A stretch of 64,000 nt of DNA from Pseudolactococcus laudensis (GCF_013449735.1 NZ_JACBNY010000009.1:1-64000), one strand, 5' to 3'. Positions 20,351-31,787 are shown, counted from the stretch's first letter. Made by a program: numbers and translations. The notes: a model not told the origin generated them from the sequence alone.

Positions 20351-22063
20351 ATGAGTAAGATAAAAATAGCCGCGCTAGGTGGCGTGCGCGAATTTGGTAA
20401 AAATATGTATGTCGTTGAAGTTGATGATGTCATTTTTGTTTTGGATGCGGGCTTGAAATACCCAGAAACTGAGATGTTAGGGGTGGATTTTGTCATTCCT
20501 GATTTGAGTTATTTGGTGGAAAATGCAGACCGTGTAGCAGGTGTTTTTGTGACACATGGACATCCAGACTCTATCGGTGCTTTGCCGTATCTTGTGTCTG
20601 AAGTTCCGGTTCCTGTTTTCGGTAGTCAGTTAACAATTGAATTGGCAAAAATCGGCGTGAAAAACTTTGATGGTAGTAAGAAGTTTGATGATTTCCATGT
20701 TGTGGATGAGTCTACTGAAATTGACTTTGGTACAGCAGTCATCTCATTCTTTGCGACAACACATACAATTCCAGAAAGTTTGGGTATCGTGATTGGTACG
20801 CAAGATGGCAATATTGTTTATACAGGTGATTTCAAGTTTGACCCTGCAGTTGGCGAAGGCTATAAAACGAATATCAGCCGTTTAGCTGAAATCGGCTCTC
20901 AAGGCGTTTTGGCACTTCTAAGTGAATCAGCAAATGCGTTAACTAACCTACAACCAGCCAGCGAATCGGAAATTGCTGATAAAATTTTCGATACCATTGC
21001 TGACTGGGAAGGTCGCGTTATCATCGCCTCTGTAGCCGGTAACTTGGCGCGGATTCAACAAGTTATCGACAGTGCCATTAAAGTCGGCCGTCACATTGCA
21101 TTTACTGGCCATGATTTAGACAGAATCGTTAAAACAGCCAGTGATTTAGGCAAATTGCGCATTGATGATGAAAAAATGATTATCAATCCTAAAGACATCA
21201 ACAAATATGAAGACCGTGAAATTTTGATTTTAGAAACTGGTCGCATGGGTGAGCCACTTAAAACCCTTGGTGACATGGCGACAGGCCGCCACCGTGCAGT
21301 CAAAATCAAAGATGGCGACCTAGTCTATACAGTGACAAGCCCAACAATTTCTTACGAAACAATGGTCGCAAAAACAGAAAACATCGTCTATCGCGCAGGC
21401 GGTATCATGAAAATGCTATCTAGCGATCTGACCGTTTCAGGCCACGCTAATTCTCGAGATTTACAATTTTTACTAGACATCTTACGTCCTAAAAACTTGA
21501 TGCCAGTTCAAGGTGAATACCGTGAATTACAGGCGCACGCAGAGCGTGCCATGGAAGTGGGGATTTTACCTGAAAATATCTTCTTGGCAAAACGTGGGGA
21601 AGTCATTACTTTTGATGAAAATGGTAATTTAGAACCAAGTGGTGTGATTCCAGCTGAGAACGTGATGATTGATGGCTCAGGTGTTGGTGATATCGGTAAT
21701 ATCGTCTTACGAGATCGTAAAATCTTGAGTGAAGATGGTATCTTTATCGCGGTAATTACCATTTCTAAGCATGAGAAAAAAATCATCAGCAAGACAAAAG
21801 TCCACACACGTGGTTTTGTCTACGTGAAAAATTCGCGTAACTTGATGAAAGAAGCAGCAATCAAAGTAGACGAAAAAGTCAAGACTTACTTGGCAGGCGA
21901 TAACTTTGATTGGGCTGAAATCAAGTCTGAAATTCGTGATACACTTGGTAAATTCTTATACGACCAGACAAAACGACGTCCAGTTGTTTTACCAGTTGTC
22001 ATGGAAGTTCGTCAAAATGATTTCCGTCAAAAACGCCATGGTAAAAATAAGAAAAAAGTTTAA
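20351..22063 (+). CDS. rnjB: Ribonuclease J2-like protein
   Basis: A 570-residue beta-lactamase/beta-CASP nuclease of usual RNase J length. The metal motif reads THGHPDSIG: the second Asp-His of active RNase J1 (HGHEDHIG) is replaced by Asp-Ser, as in J2 paralogues, which have weak activity alone and work in a J1/J2 complex in mRNA decay. The beta-CASP region and SGHANSRDL are conserved, and the C-terminus is Lys-rich. GGAGA precedes the ATG. It has its own terminator. Confidence 0.88.
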   Translation: MSKIKIAALGGVREFGKNMYVVEVDDVIFVLDAGLKYPETEMLGVDFVIPDLSYLVENADRVAGVFVTHGHPDSIGALPYLVSEVPVPVFGSQLTIELAKIGVKNFDGSKKFDDFHVVDESTEIDFGTAVISFFATTHTIPESLGIVIGTQDGNIVYTGDFKFDPAVGEGYKTNISRLAEIGSQGVLALLSESANALTNLQPASESEIADKIFDTIADWEGRVIIASVAGNLARIQQVIDSAIKVGRHIAFTGHDLDRIVKTASDLGKLRIDDEKMIINPKDINKYEDREILILETGRMGEPLKTLGDMATGRHRAVKIKDGDLVYTVTSPTISYETMVAKTENIVYRAGGIMKMLSSDLTVSGHANSRDLQFLLDILRPKNLMPVQGEYRELQAHAERAMEVGILPENIFLAKRGEVITFDENGNLEPSGVIPAENVMIDGSGVGDIGNIVLRDRKILSEDGIFIAVITISKHEKKIISKTKVHTRGFVYVKNSRNLMKEAAIKVDEKVKTYLAGDNFDWAEIKSEIRDTLGKFLYDQTKRRPVVLPVVMEVRQNDFRQKRHGKNKKKV

Positions 22064-22085
22064 AAAATCGAAAAATAATACAAAA

Positions 22086-22119
22086 AGCAAGACGACACAT
22101 CTGTCAGTCTTGTTTTTTT
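22086..22119 (+). terminator. rnjB terminator
   Basis: CAAGAC (22088-22093) pairs with GTCTTG (22107-22112), followed by T7. The sequence from here to the pyrR promoter holds no convincing gene; a 24-codon frame at 22148-22222 has no ribosome site. Confidence 0.75.
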
Positions 22120-22273
22120 AGGTTCAGAAAGTTTGATTTTTATTATTTTGAAAGTTAAATTATCAGAGGACGAAAAACTAGAAGTTTATTTTTTATCTCC
22201 GGAGAGAACGTTCCTATTTTGACATGGCGATATCAATCTGAGAAAAAAGATAGCCAAAACTTAAAAAATTTGA

Positions 22274-22422
22274 TATAATAATGACAATCAACAACAGAAA
22301 CTAGTTATCATCCCTTTTGAAGGGGATGGTCTATCAAATAAACCTTTAAATCGTCCAGAGAGGCGGCAAGGCAAAATGACTGTTTTTTATCATTTCCCTG
22401 CCCAAACTGGCAGGGATTTTTT
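22274..22422 (+). promoter_or_regulatory. pyrR promoter and PyrR-controlled attenuator
   Basis: Extended -10 TGATATAAT (TATAAT 22274-22279). The PyrR-binding loop CGTCCAGAGAGGC lies near 22352-22364, and a terminator (CCCTGCC/GGCAGGG + T6, 22396-22422) follows. UMP-bound PyrR stabilises the anti-antiterminator so the terminator forms. Confidence 0.85.
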
Positions 22423-22443
22423 GTTGAAACTATAGGAGAGAAT

Positions 22444-22968
22444 ATGTCAAAAACAAAAGAAATCATTGATGAAGTGACAATGAAACGTGCGATTACGCGA
22501 ATCACTTATGAAATTATCGAGCGTAATAAAGAGCTAGATAAATTAGTTATTGTTGGGATTAAAACGCGTGGTGTGTATATCGCAAAACGTATTCAAGAGC
22601 GCTTGAAACAGTTAGAAAATATTGATATTCCGCTTGGTGAACTAGATACAAAACCATTCCGTGACGATAAAAAAACTGAAGAAAATACGACTGAAATTCC
22701 GGTTTCGATTACTGACCGTGAAATTATCCTGGTCGATGATGTCTTATATACTGGTCGTACAATCCGTGCTGCGATTGATGGACTTGTTGCCCTCGGTCGC
22801 CCGTCAAAAGTCAGCTTAGCCGTCCTTGTTGATCGTGGTCACCGTGAGTTACCAATTCGTGCAGATTATGTCGGAAAAAACATTCCAACTGCGCGTGATG
22901 AAGAAATTATTGTTCATGTTTCTGAAATTGATGATGCCGACAGCATTTTGATTAAGAAAGAGGACTAA
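22444..22968 (+). CDS. pyrR: Bifunctional pyr operon regulator / uracil phosphoribosyltransferase
   Basis: A 174-residue PRTase-fold protein. The PRPP motif [14 protein letters not shown] is at about residues 97-110. PyrR binds pyr leader RNA when UMP is high and attenuates transcription; three such leaders are in this window. GGAGAG precedes the ATG. Its stop is followed directly by the pyrP start. Confidence 0.95.
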   Translation: MSKTKEIIDEVTMKRAITRITYEIIERNKELDKLVIVGIKTRGVYIAKRIQERLKQLENIDIPLGELDTKPFRDDKKTEENTTEIPVSITDREIILVDDVLYTGRTIRAAIDGLVALGRPSKVSLAVLVDRGHRELPIRADYVGKNIPTARDEEIIVHVSEIDDADSILIKKED

Positions 22969-24249
22969 ATGACTGCCAATAAAAATGACGTGATTTATGA
23001 TGTACACGATAAACCGCCAGTTGGTATGTGGATAGGTCTATCTTTCCAACATCTTTTTGCCATGTTTGGCGCAACGGTATTAGTACCAATTTTAGTCGGT
23101 ATTGACCCAGCCATTGCCCTATTTTCAAGCGGCCTCGGGACACTTGCGCATTTAAGTGTGACCAAATATAAAATCCCAGCTTACATGGGGTCAAGTTTCG
23201 CCTATATTCTTGCCATGCAAAGCCTGATGAAATCTGACGGTATTGCAGCAGTTGCGCAAGGTGCAGTAGTTGGTGGCTTTGTTTATCTGCTAGTCGCCCT
23301 GATTGTCAAGTTCGCTGGTAAAGGTTGGATTGATAAAGTCTTGCCACCGATTGTTGTTGGTCCAATCGTCATGGTCATCGGTCTGAGTCTCGCTGGGACA
23401 GCCGTGAACGACGCCATGAATAAAAATGGCGAATATAACCTGACCTTCCTGATGATTTCACTCGTAACCTTGTTCTCTGTCCTTGCCTTTAACATGTTTG
23501 GCAAAGGATTGACAAGCCTGATTCCGATTTTACTCGGTATCGTTGTCGGCTACATCTTTACCCTTATCGTTCAACATTTCACCGGTACAACAATCATTTC
23601 ATTTGATGAAATTGCTAAGAGTGCTTGGCTACACGTACCCGATTTTGACATCATGTTTGTTGATTATCACTTCAAACTCTATCCGTCAGCGATTCTGACA
23701 ATGGCACCAATCGCCTTTGTTACCATGACCGAACATTTCGGTCATGTCATGGTTCTGAACTCTTTAACTGGCAACGATTACTTTAAAGACCCAGGATTAG
23801 AACGCACTTTAACAGGTGATGGTGTTGCACAAATCATTGCCGGATTCTTTGGCGCACCGCCAGTGACATCTTATGGTGAAAATATTGGCGTTATGGCGAT
23901 TACAAAAATTCATTCAGTCTATGTCATTGCTGGCGCTGCCTGCTTTGCAGTTGTCCTTAGCTTTATTGGAAAAATTTCAGCGCTTATTCATTCTATTCCA
24001 ACTCCGGTTATTGGAGGTGTCTCAATCGCACTCTTTGGCGTGATTGCATCAAGCGGCTTGAAAATTTTAGTAGATAGTAAAGTAGATTTTGATGATAAAC
24101 GCAATCTCTTGATTGCCAGTGTCATCTTAGTTTCAGGTATTGGTGGTTTGACCTTGAATGTTGCGGGTATCTCTATTTCAGGCGTAGCCTTCTCAACGAT
24201 TCTTGGTATTCTCATGCACTTAATTTTGCCTAAAACTATTGAAAAGTGA
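22969..24249 (+). CDS. pyrP: Uracil permease
   Basis: A 426-residue NCS2-family transporter (UraA/PyrP). The N-terminal KPPVGMWIGLSFQHLFAMFG and the central TEHFGHVMVLNSLTG are typical of uracil:proton symporters. About 12-14 membrane helices. It starts immediately after pyrR, so the regulator and the importer are made together. Confidence 0.94.
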   Translation: MTANKNDVIYDVHDKPPVGMWIGLSFQHLFAMFGATVLVPILVGIDPAIALFSSGLGTLAHLSVTKYKIPAYMGSSFAYILAMQSLMKSDGIAAVAQGAVVGGFVYLLVALIVKFAGKGWIDKVLPPIVVGPIVMVIGLSLAGTAVNDAMNKNGEYNLTFLMISLVTLFSVLAFNMFGKGLTSLIPILLGIVVGYIFTLIVQHFTGTTIISFDEIAKSAWLHVPDFDIMFVDYHFKLYPSAILTMAPIAFVTMTEHFGHVMVLNSLTGNDYFKDPGLERTLTGDGVAQIIAGFFGAPPVTSYGENIGVMAITKIHSVYVIAGAACFAVVLSFIGKISALIHSIPTPVIGGVSIALFGVIASSGLKILVDSKVDFDDKRNLLIASVILVSGIGGLTLNVAGISISGVAFSTILGILMHLILPKTIEK

Positions 24250-24261
24250 CTGAAAATTTGC

Positions 24262-24393
24262 TACAATAATAAAAACGAATAAAAATCCTTTAACAACAGT
24301 CCCGTGAGGCTGTGAAGGTTGTCCACGAAAACGTCCGTCTTTTTTTTGAGCGCGGACGAGGCTATGGCTACCTTTAGGGTAGCCATTTTTTTG
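24262..24393 (+). promoter_or_regulatory. PyrR-controlled attenuator before pyrB
   Basis: A possible -10 TACAAT at 24262-24267, a PyrR-binding hairpin with loop CAGTCCCGTGAGGCTG (24297-24312), an alternative stem around ACGTCCG/CGGACG, and a terminator ATGGCTACC/GGTAGCCAT + T7 (24364-24393). Confidence 0.8.
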
Positions 24394-24464
24394 TCTGTTT
24401 ATCTGAAAAGCTTTGCTGTTATACAGTTTAATCAGACAAATAGTTTTGTGAAAGGAATCTAAAC

Positions 24465-25394
24465 TTGACAATATCACCCGACGGTATCGTATCGATTAAA
24501 CATTTGACAAGTATGGCGTTACTTAGTAATGATGAGGTCTTGGGCTTAATCAAACGCGCACAAGATTTCAAATATCAGAGGATTAAACCCGTGTTTAAAC
24601 GTCAATTTTTCGTAGCCAATCTTTTCTTTGAAAATTCGACACGAACTCACAAATCTTTTGAAGTGGCTGAAAAAAAATTAGGCCTAGACGTGATTGAATT
24701 TGATGCCTCAACTAGTTCAGTTAAAAAAGGCGAGACCTTGTATGATACTGTCTTGACCATGAGTGCAATTGGTGTTGATGTCTGTGTGATTCGACATACA
24801 GATGAACATTATTATCAAGAGTTGGTCGATAGTCGAACCATTCAGGCTGCCATTGTCAATGGTGGTGACGGTTCAGGACAACATCCGAGTCAATCCTTGC
24901 TTGATTTAATGACAATATACGAAGAGTTTGGCACATTTGAAAATCTGAAAATTATGATTGCTGGAGATATTACGCACAGTCGGGTTGCGAAGTCAAATAT
25001 GCAAATGCTGAAACGTCTTGGTGCTGATATTTATTTTACAGGACTTGAGAGTTGGTATTCAGATGAGTTTGATGTTTACGGTAAATATGTCGCCTTGGAC
25101 AACCTCATAGACAGTGTCGATGTGCTGATGCTACTTAGGGTGCAGCATGAGAGACATGAATCTGGCGAATCATTTTCAAAAGAGGCCTATCATGAGCAAT
25201 ATGGTTTGACACACGCAAGGTATGGCCAGATGAAGGCGTCTTCGATTATAATGCATCCCGCACCGGTCAATCGCGGTGTAGAAATCTCAAGTGACTTAGT
25301 TGAAGCACCAAAATCGCGAATTACGGCACAAATGACAAATGGTATGTTTATGCGAATGGCGATTTTGGAAGCCATACTTAACGGTAAGGCTTAA
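24465..25394 (+). CDS. pyrB: Aspartate carbamoyltransferase catalytic subunit
   Basis: A 309-residue enzyme that makes carbamoyl aspartate. It starts with TTG at 24465, spaced nine bases from AAAGGA; the next ATG would remove conserved N-terminal residues. Carbamoyl-phosphate binding STRTHKSFE and [10 protein letters not shown] are present. No regulatory PyrI subunit is nearby, as usual in this group. carA follows after 113 bp that contain a repeat element. Confidence 0.95.
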   Translation: MTISPDGIVSIKHLTSMALLSNDEVLGLIKRAQDFKYQRIKPVFKRQFFVANLFFENSTRTHKSFEVAEKKLGLDVIEFDASTSSVKKGETLYDTVLTMSAIGVDVCVIRHTDEHYYQELVDSRTIQAAIVNGGDGSGQHPSQSLLDLMTIYEEFGTFENLKIMIAGDITHSRVAKSNMQMLKRLGADIYFTGLESWYSDEFDVYGKYVALDNLIDSVDVLMLLRVQHERHESGESFSKEAYHEQYGLTHARYGQMKASSIIMHPAPVNRGVEISSDLVEAPKSRITAQMTNGMFMRMAILEAILNGKA

Positions 25395-25420
25395 TGTAAT
25401 GTTGCATGACTCCGTTTTTA

Positions 25421-25503
25421 CAAAGTGAAAGCGCAGAAAGACTTTGAGCGGCAGCGTAGATCAAGTTTCAAGATTTCATATAAGTGAAATCGCAGAAAGA
25501 GGA
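25421..25503 (+). repeat. Intergenic RBS-associated repeat, copy A (before carA)
   Basis: The stretch begins with GTGAAAGCGCAGAAAG and ends with GTGAAATCGCAGAAAG. Inside are ACTTTGAGCGG, the box AGCGTAGATCAAGTTTCAAG and a hairpin GATTTCA...TGAAATC. The terminal AGAAAGAGG serves as the carA ribosome binding site. Three related copies are at 31988, 56965 and 60116. Confidence 0.7.
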
Positions 25504-25507
25504 AATA

Positions 25508-26596
25508 ATGAAACGACTTTTAATTTTAGAAGATGGCACGATTTTTGAAGGGACAGCCTTCGGTGCGGATATAGAGGTAACGGGAGAGGTTGTTTTTAGT
25601 ACAGGGATGACAGGTTATCAAGAGTCCATTACTGACCAATCTTATAACGGTCAAATTTTGACTTTTACTTATCCTTTGGTTGGTAATTACGGGATTAACC
25701 GGGATGATTATGAATCGATTGTTCCTACTTGTAAAGGTGTTGTTGTGCGTGAGAATGCGCGAATAGCGAGCAATTGGCGGAATCAAATGTCCTTGGATGA
25801 ATTTTTACAACGTAAAAACATTCCTGGGATTTCTGGTATTGATACGCGTGCTTTGACGCGAATTATTCGTCACCATGGGACGATGAAGGCAACGCTTGTG
25901 AATCCTGGTGATGAAATTAAGCACATTCAGGACCAGCTCCGTGCAACGGTTTTACCAACGAATCAAGTCGAACAAGTTTCGACGAGCACTGCTTACCCAA
26001 GTCCGGGTACTGGGCGTAATATTGTGGTTGTTGACTTTGGGTTGAAACATTCTATTTTGCGCGAGTTATCAAAACGTGAGTGTAATTTGACGATTGTGCC
26101 ACATACGATTACCGCTGAAGAAATCTTTGATATGAATCCTGATGGCGTCATGCTGACAAATGGTCCTGGTGACCCGACGGATGTTCCAGAAGCTTTGGAG
26201 ATGATTCGTGGCATTCAAGATAAATTTCCAATTTTCGGGATTTGTCTAGGACACCAACTCTTTGCCATGGCTAATGGTGCAACGACTAGCAAAATGAAAT
26301 TTGGACATCGTGGCTTTAACCATGCTGTTCGTGAAATTGCGACAGGTCGTGTTGATTTTACCTCACAAAACCATGGCTATGCTGTAGATGCTGACTCAAT
26401 TGACAAGACTGATTTGATGGTGACACATATCGAGATTAATGATAAGTCAGTCGAAGGCGTCCGCCATAAATACTTGCCAGCTTTTTCAGTTCAATTTCAT
26501 CCTGATGCTGCACCAGGTCCACACGATGCAGATTATCTCTTTGATGAATTTATGGAAATGATTGATGCAACTAAGCTTGAGAAAGGTGACTTCTAA
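25508..26596 (+). CDS. carA: Carbamoyl-phosphate synthase small (glutaminase) subunit
   Basis: A 362-residue subunit that splits glutamine and passes ammonia to CarB. Start ATG 25508 ([15 protein letters not shown]) follows AGAAAGAGG supplied by the upstream repeat; an in-frame GTG at 25484 lies within the repeat hairpin and is not credible. Class-I amidotransferase triad: Cys in GICLGHQLF, His in QFHPDA and the nearby Glu/Asp. The start of carB overlaps by one base. Confidence 0.95.
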   Translation: MKRLLILEDGTIFEGTAFGADIEVTGEVVFSTGMTGYQESITDQSYNGQILTFTYPLVGNYGINRDDYESIVPTCKGVVVRENARIASNWRNQMSLDEFLQRKNIPGISGIDTRALTRIIRHHGTMKATLVNPGDEIKHIQDQLRATVLPTNQVEQVSTSTAYPSPGTGRNIVVVDFGLKHSILRELSKRECNLTIVPHTITAEEIFDMNPDGVMLTNGPGDPTDVPEALEMIRGIQDKFPIFGICLGHQLFAMANGATTSKMKFGHRGFNHAVREIATGRVDFTSQNHGYAVDADSIDKTDLMVTHIEINDKSVEGVRHKYLPAFSVQFHPDAAPGPHDADYLFDEFMEMIDATKLEKGDF

Positions 26597-29500
26597 TGCC
26601 AAAACGTAACGATATCAAAAAAATCATGGTCATCGGCTCTGGACCAATCATTATTGGTCAAGCAGCTGAGTTTGACTACGCTGGTACACAAGCCTGTTTA
26701 GCACTAAAAGAAGAAGGCTACAGTGTTGTCTTAGTCAATTCAAATCCGGCGACAATCATGACAGATAAAGAAATTGCGGATAAGGTTTATATAGAGCCGA
26801 TCACAGTTGAGTTTGTCACACGGATTCTTCGTAAAGAACGCCCAGATGCTTTGCTACCAACTCTTGGTGGGCAAACTGGTCTGAACATGGCTATGGAATT
26901 ATCTAAAACAGGTATTTTAGAAGAGTTAAATATTGAATTGCTAGGAACAAAACTCTCGGCTATTGACCAAGCAGAAGACCGTGATTTGTTTAAACAGCTT
27001 ATGGAAGAGTTGGATCAACCGATTCCAGAATCTGAAATTGTTAATACGGTTGAGGAAGCCGTGACTTTCGCAAATACCATTGGTTACCCAATCATCGTTC
27101 GTCCTGCCTTTACCCTTGGTGGTACTGGTGGGGGTATGTGTGATAATGAAGATGAGTTACGCGAAACAGCTGAGAATGGCTTGAAACTCTCACCTGTGAC
27201 ACAGTGTTTGATTGAAAAATCAATCGCTGGTTTCAAAGAAATCGAGTACGAAGTGATGCGTGATGCAGCTGACAACGCGATTGTCGTTTGTAACATGGAA
27301 AACTTTGACCCAGTTGGAATTCATACTGGGGATTCAATCGTCTTCGCACCGAGTCAAACCTTGAGTGACATTGAATATCAAATGTTGCGCGATGCGTCTT
27401 TGAAAATCATTCGTGCGCTTAAAATCGAGGGTGGTTGTAATGTTCAGTTAGCACTTGATCCGGATAGTTTTAATTATTATGTGATTGAAGTGAATCCGCG
27501 TGTCTCACGTTCATCAGCACTTGCCTCTAAGGCAACAGGTTATCCAATTGCCAAATTAGCGGCAAAAATCGCAGTTGGCTTGACCTTGGATGAGATGATC
27601 AATCCGGTAACTGGTACGACATATGCGATGTTTGAACCGGCGCTTGATTATGTGGTCTCTAAAATTCCACGTTTTCCATTTGATAAATTTGAATCAGGCG
27701 AGCGTCGTCTCGGCACGCAGATGAAAGCGACTGGCGAGGTCATGGCGATTGGTCGTAATATTGAGGAATCTTTCCTTAAAGCGGTTCGCTCACTTGAAGT
27801 CGGTGCTTACCACAATGAAATGCCTGAATTGGCAGACGTGACAGATGATGCCTTGGTTGAAAAAATCGTGAAGGCTCAGGATGATCGATTGTTCTACTTG
27901 TCAGAGGCAATTCGTCGTGGCTATACGATTGAAGAACTGCACAGTCTCACAAAAATTGACCTCTTTTTCTTGGATAAATTGCTGCACATTGTTGAAATTG
28001 AGCAAGCTTTGGCTGTTAATGTTTTCAGTCCAGAAGTCTTGAAAGACGCGAAACGTCATGGCTTTTCAGACCGTAAAATTGCTGATTTATGGCGGACAGA
28101 TGCGGATGAAATCCGTAAACGTCGTCTAGATAACAATATTGTCCCTGTTTTCAAAATGGTGGATACTTGTGCGGCTGAGTTTGAGTCAACAACGCCTTAT
28201 TTCTATAGCTCATATGAGTTTGAAAATGAGTCAATCCGCTCTGAAAAAGAGTCTGTCCTAGTCCTTGGTTCAGGTCCGATTCGGATTGGTCAAGGGGTCG
28301 AATTCGATTATGCCACGGTGCATTCAGTCAAAGCGATTCAAGCAGCAGGCTATGAAGCGATTATCATGAATTCAAATCCAGAGACTGTGTCTACTGACTT
28401 TTCAGTATCTGACAAACTTTACTTTGAGCCACTGACATTCGAAGATGTGATGAATGTTATCGACCTTGAGCAGCCTAAAGGTGTTATTGTTCAGTTTGGT
28501 GGACAAACGGCTATCAATTTGGCTGAGCCTTTGTCTAAAGCGGGTGTGAAGATTTTAGGGACGCAGGTTGAGGCGCTTGACCGAGCAGAGGACCGTAAAC
28601 TCTTTGAGGCTGCCTTGCAAGAGCTTGATATCCCACAACCAATCGGTGCAACGGCAACAAACGAAGAAGAGGCAGTTGCGAACGCTAATGAGATTGGCTA
28701 TCCAGTTCTTGTTCGGCCGTCTTATGTTTTGGGTGGTCGTGCTATGGAAATTGTGGATAATGAGGCTGATTTGCGCAACTACATGCAAACGGCGGTTAAA
28801 GCGAGTCCAGATCATCCCGTTTTGGTCGATTCTTACTTGCTTGGTCGTGAGTGTGAAGTGGATGCGATTTGTGATGGTGAAAATGTCTTGATTCCAGGTA
28901 TCATGGAACATATTGAGCGTGCGGGGGTTCACTCGGGCGATTCAATGGCCGTTTATCCGCCGCAAAATCTGTCAGCTGAACTGCAAGCAACGATTGCTGA
29001 TTATACAAAACGCTTGGCACTTGGCCTTAACTGTATCGGCATGATGAACGTTCAGTTTGTTATTTTTGACAACACGGTCTATGTCATTGAAGTCAATCCG
29101 CGTGCCTCTCGTACAGTGCCATTCTTATCTAAAGTAACAGGAATTCCGATGGCACAAGTCGCAACGCAGCTTATTTTAGGAAAAACTTTGACAGAGTTGG
29201 GCTACGAAGATGGTCTCTATCCTGAAGACGATAAGGTTCACGTTAAAGCACCAGTCTTCAGTTTCACGAAATTACAAAAAGTAGATGCCTACCTTTCACC
29301 AGAAATGAAGTCAACAGGTGAAGTCATGGGTTCTGATACGACACTTGAAAAAGCCTTGTATAAAGCTTTTGAGGCGTCATATCTCCACTTGCCAACCTTT
29401 GGGAACATCCTCTTTACAGTTGCGGATGATGCCAAAGAAGAGGCGCTGGCGCTAGCGAAACGTTTCCACGACATTGGCTACGGCATATATGCGACTTCTG

Positions 29501-29784
29501 GCACTGCTAAGTTCTTTGCGGCACATGGTGTCTATGCTGAAGTGATTGCTAAAATTGGTGAGAGTACAGATAGTCAAGCCAATATCGTAGATAGTATTCG
29601 TGCAGGACGTATTCAGGCGGTTGTTAATACCATGGGTAAAGACAGAAACGATCATAATACAGACGGTATGACGATTCGACGCGAATCAATTGAGCATGGT
29701 GTACCATTGTTTACATCACTTGATACGATTGCTGCCATGTTGAAAGTTTTAGAAAGTCGCTCATTTGTGACACAAGCGATTTAA
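26596..29784 (+). CDS. carB: Carbamoyl-phosphate synthase large subunit
   Basis: A 1062-residue enzyme with two ATP-grasp halves, each opening with a GSGPI(I/R)IGQ motif (residues 13-21 and about 556-564), and a C-terminal MGS-like regulatory domain ([11 protein letters not shown]). It makes carbamoyl phosphate for pyrimidines and arginine. It is intact over its whole length. In Lactococcus lactis carB is apart from carA; here they are adjacent. Confidence 0.96.
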   Translation: MPKRNDIKKIMVIGSGPIIIGQAAEFDYAGTQACLALKEEGYSVVLVNSNPATIMTDKEIADKVYIEPITVEFVTRILRKERPDALLPTLGGQTGLNMAMELSKTGILEELNIELLGTKLSAIDQAEDRDLFKQLMEELDQPIPESEIVNTVEEAVTFANTIGYPIIVRPAFTLGGTGGGMCDNEDELRETAENGLKLSPVTQCLIEKSIAGFKEIEYEVMRDAADNAIVVCNMENFDPVGIHTGDSIVFAPSQTLSDIEYQMLRDASLKIIRALKIEGGCNVQLALDPDSFNYYVIEVNPRVSRSSALASKATGYPIAKLAAKIAVGLTLDEMINPVTGTTYAMFEPALDYVVSKIPRFPFDKFESGERRLGTQMKATGEVMAIGRNIEESFLKAVRSLEVGAYHNEMPELADVTDDALVEKIVKAQDDRLFYLSEAIRRGYTIEELHSLTKIDLFFLDKLLHIVEIEQALAVNVFSPEVLKDAKRHGFSDRKIADLWRTDADEIRKRRLDNNIVPVFKMVDTCAAEFESTTPYFYSSYEFENESIRSEKESVLVLGSGPIRIGQGVEFDYATVHSVKAIQAAGYEAIIMNSNPETVSTDFSVSDKLYFEPLTFEDVMNVIDLEQPKGVIVQFGGQTAINLAEPLSKAGVKILGTQVEALDRAEDRKLFEAALQELDIPQPIGATATNEEEAVANANEIGYPVLVRPSYVLGGRAMEIVDNEADLRNYMQTAVKASPDHPVLVDSYLLGRECEVDAICDGENVLIPGIMEHIERAGVHSGDSMAVYPPQNLSAELQATIADYTKRLALGLNCIGMMNVQFVIFDNTVYVIEVNPRASRTVPFLSKVTGIPMAQVATQLILGKTLTELGYEDGLYPEDDKVHVKAPVFSFTKLQKVDAYLSPEMKSTGEVMGSDTTLEKALYKAFEASYLHLPTFGNILFTVADDAKEEALALAKRFHDIGYGIYATSGTAKFFAAHGVYAEVIAKIGESTDSQANIVDSIRAGRIQAVVNTMGKDRNDHNTDGMTIRRESIEHGVPLFTSLDTIAAMLKVLESRSFVTQAI

Positions 29785-29806
29785 GTTGAATTATAATAAA
29801 AAAATT

Positions 29807-29839
29807 AAAAATGCATGAGTTATAAGTCATGTGTTTTTT
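29807..29839 (+). terminator. carB terminator
   Basis: Stem around AAAAATGCATGA / TCATGTGTTTTT with two G-T pairs. Confidence 0.6.
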
Positions 29840-29850
29840 AATGTAAAAGT

Positions 29851-29953
29851 GTTTTGACTTATTTTCAAAAATTGTCAAAACGTTTTGACTTTTTATGTTG
29901 AATTTCAAAAAATAGGCGTAAGAATGCCATTTCTAGGGATTTTATGCTATACT
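29851..29953 (+). promoter_or_regulatory. Metal-ATPase promoter with palindromic operator
   Basis: GTCAAAACGTTTTGAC at 29874-29889 is a perfect 16-bp palindrome; a further half site GTTTTGAC lies at 29851-29858, 31 bp (three helical turns) from the matching half of the palindrome. An extended -10 (TGCTATACT, TATACT at 29948-29953) precedes the gene. Nearly the same palindrome lies over the promoter start of the iron importer at 48753. Confidence 0.55.
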
Positions 29954-29990
29954 AGTCTAAGAGATTTTTAGAAATGAGATATTATAAATT

Positions 29991-31787
29991 ATGAAAAACT
30001 GGCAAAAACTATCCCTCACATTTATCATCGCAATTATTGCATTAATATTAGATTTTGGCTTTAAGCAACCAACGATGACACGTTTACTCGTGACAGTGGT
30101 TGGTGTTATCTTGGCGATTTCGATGTTCATTGAGATGATAAAAACATTGCGTAGTGGCCGATATGGTGTTGACCTGTTAGCAATTATCGCGATTATTTCA
30201 ACCCTAATCATCGGTCAGTACTGGGCAAGTTTGATTATTATTGTGATGCTTGTCGGAGGCGAAAGCTTAGAAGACTATGCAGCGAATCGAGCAAGCCGAG
30301 AATTGCACAAATTACTCGAAAATTCACCAACCTTCGCACATAAAAAAGTTGGTGATAATTATGTTGATACACCAATTGATGAGATTGAAATTGACGATGT
30401 CTTGCTTGTTAAAGCAAGTGAAGTGGTTCCAATTGACGGTGTCGTTTTAGAAGGCAGTAGCTGGTTTGATGAATCTTCTTTAACTGGTGAGTCTGAGCCG
30501 GTTACAAAAGAGTTAGGCGATGATGTCTTATCTGGTAGTATTAATGGTGAGACAGCTGTCATGATTCGAGCAAGCAAAAAAGCATCAGACAGTCAGTACC
30601 AAAAGATTGTTCAGTTGGTAAAAGAAAGTGAAGCAACACCTGCACAGTTTGTCAGATTGGCAGACCGTTATGCTGTTCCTTTCACCATTGTGTCTCTACT
30701 TATTGCTGGCGCTGCTTGGTTCATTTCTGGTGATATGACACGTTTTGCTGAAGTCTTGGTTGTGGCAAGTCCTTGTCCGCTCATTTTGGCAGCACCAATT
30801 GCCTTTGTTGGTGGGATGAGTCGTAGCTCACGTAACGGCCTTTTGGTTAAAAATGGGACAACAATTGAGAAACTGTCACTCGCTAAAACAGTTGCCTTTG
30901 ACAAAACTGGCACGTTAACAACAGGGATTTTACAAGTTAAATCGATCATGCCTGAAACAAGCAATCATTCAGAAGATGATTTACTTCAAATCGCAGCCTC
31001 TCTAGAAATTGGTAGTAACCATATTTTAGCGAAATCATTAGTGAAATATGCAGCAGAAAAAGGCTTGGCACTTATAGAAGTCACAGATTTACGTGAGTCT
31101 ACTGGGCTTGGTTTAAGTGGTATCATTCAAAATAAAAACTACCGAATTGGTCGCGCTAACTTTGCTAATGCGGAAAATGAAAAAGTGAGTGGTACTGCTG
31201 TTTTCCTTAGTGAAGATGATATGTTTATTGGTAAGATTTTATTTGAAGATAAGATTCGCCCAGAATCTCAGCACGTCATTGAAAGACTGAAAGCACAAGA
31301 AGTGCAACACATATTGATGCTGACAGGTGATAATCAAAAAACAGCAGAGCTCGTAGCAGGTGAGTTAGGCATTACAGAAGTACATGCAGGCTTAATGCCT
31401 AGCGAAAAAATTGGTATTTTAAAAGAATTACCAGAAATGCACCGTCCTATGGTTATGGTCGGAGATGGTGTCAATGATGCGCCAGCCCTTGCCTTATCAG
31501 ATGTCGGGATTGCTCTTGGCGCTAGTGGTTCAACGGTTGCCAGTGAAAGTGCTGATGTCGTTGTGCTAAGAAATGACTTAAATCTCGTACCTGAAAGTAT
31601 CAAAATTTCACGCGAAACGATGAAAGTCGCCAAAGAAGCCGTCTTGATTGGTATCTTTATCTGTATCGCACTCATGCTAATCGCGTCAACAGGTATATTA
31701 CCAGCCATTATCGGTGCCCTATTACAAGAAGTCATTGATACCGTCTCTATCCTCTACGCCTTGAAAGCCTTGAAAGATAGAAAATAA
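29991..31787 (+). CDS. Heavy-metal P-type ATPase (P1B-4-like, SPC motif)
   Basis: A 598-residue metal efflux pump without an N-terminal metal-binding domain. It has the actuator TGES, the metal-site motif SPCPL in membrane helix M4 of the core, the phosphorylation site DKTGTLT, TGDN and GDGVNDAPAL. The SPC (not CPC/CPH) motif is typical of P1B-4 pumps that export Fe(II), Co(II) or Zn(II), such as Bacillus PfeT. The last helix reads LLQEVIDTVSILYAL. It sits between carB and the pyrK leader with no functional link to pyrimidines; its operator is shared with the iron importer, which favours iron export. The metal is an inference. Confidence 0.85.
   Translation: MKNWQKLSLTFIIAIIALILDFGFKQPTMTRLLVTVVGVILAISMFIEMIKTLRSGRYGVDLLAIIAIISTLIIGQYWASLIIIVMLVGGESLEDYAANRASRELHKLLENSPTFAHKKVGDNYVDTPIDEIEIDDVLLVKASEVVPIDGVVLEGSSWFDESSLTGESEPVTKELGDDVLSGSINGETAVMIRASKKASDSQYQKIVQLVKESEATPAQFVRLADRYAVPFTIVSLLIAGAAWFISGDMTRFAEVLVVASPCPLILAAPIAFVGGMSRSSRNGLLVKNGTTIEKLSLAKTVAFDKTGTLTTGILQVKSIMPETSNHSEDDLLQIAASLEIGSNHILAKSLVKYAAEKGLALIEVTDLRESTGLGLSGIIQNKNYRIGRANFANAENEKVSGTAVFLSEDDMFIGKILFEDKIRPESQHVIERLKAQEVQHILMLTGDNQKTAELVAGELGITEVHAGLMPSEKIGILKELPEMHRPMVMVGDGVNDAPALALSDVGIALGASGSTVASESADVVVLRNDLNLVPESIKISRETMKVAKEAVLIGIFICIALMLIASTGILPAIIGALLQEVIDTVSILYALKALKDRK

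Noticed and set aside
22148-22222. 24-codon frame between rnjB and pyrR that looks codon-like
   Set aside because: No ribosome site or ATG, and too short to identify; possibly a remnant but not supportable.
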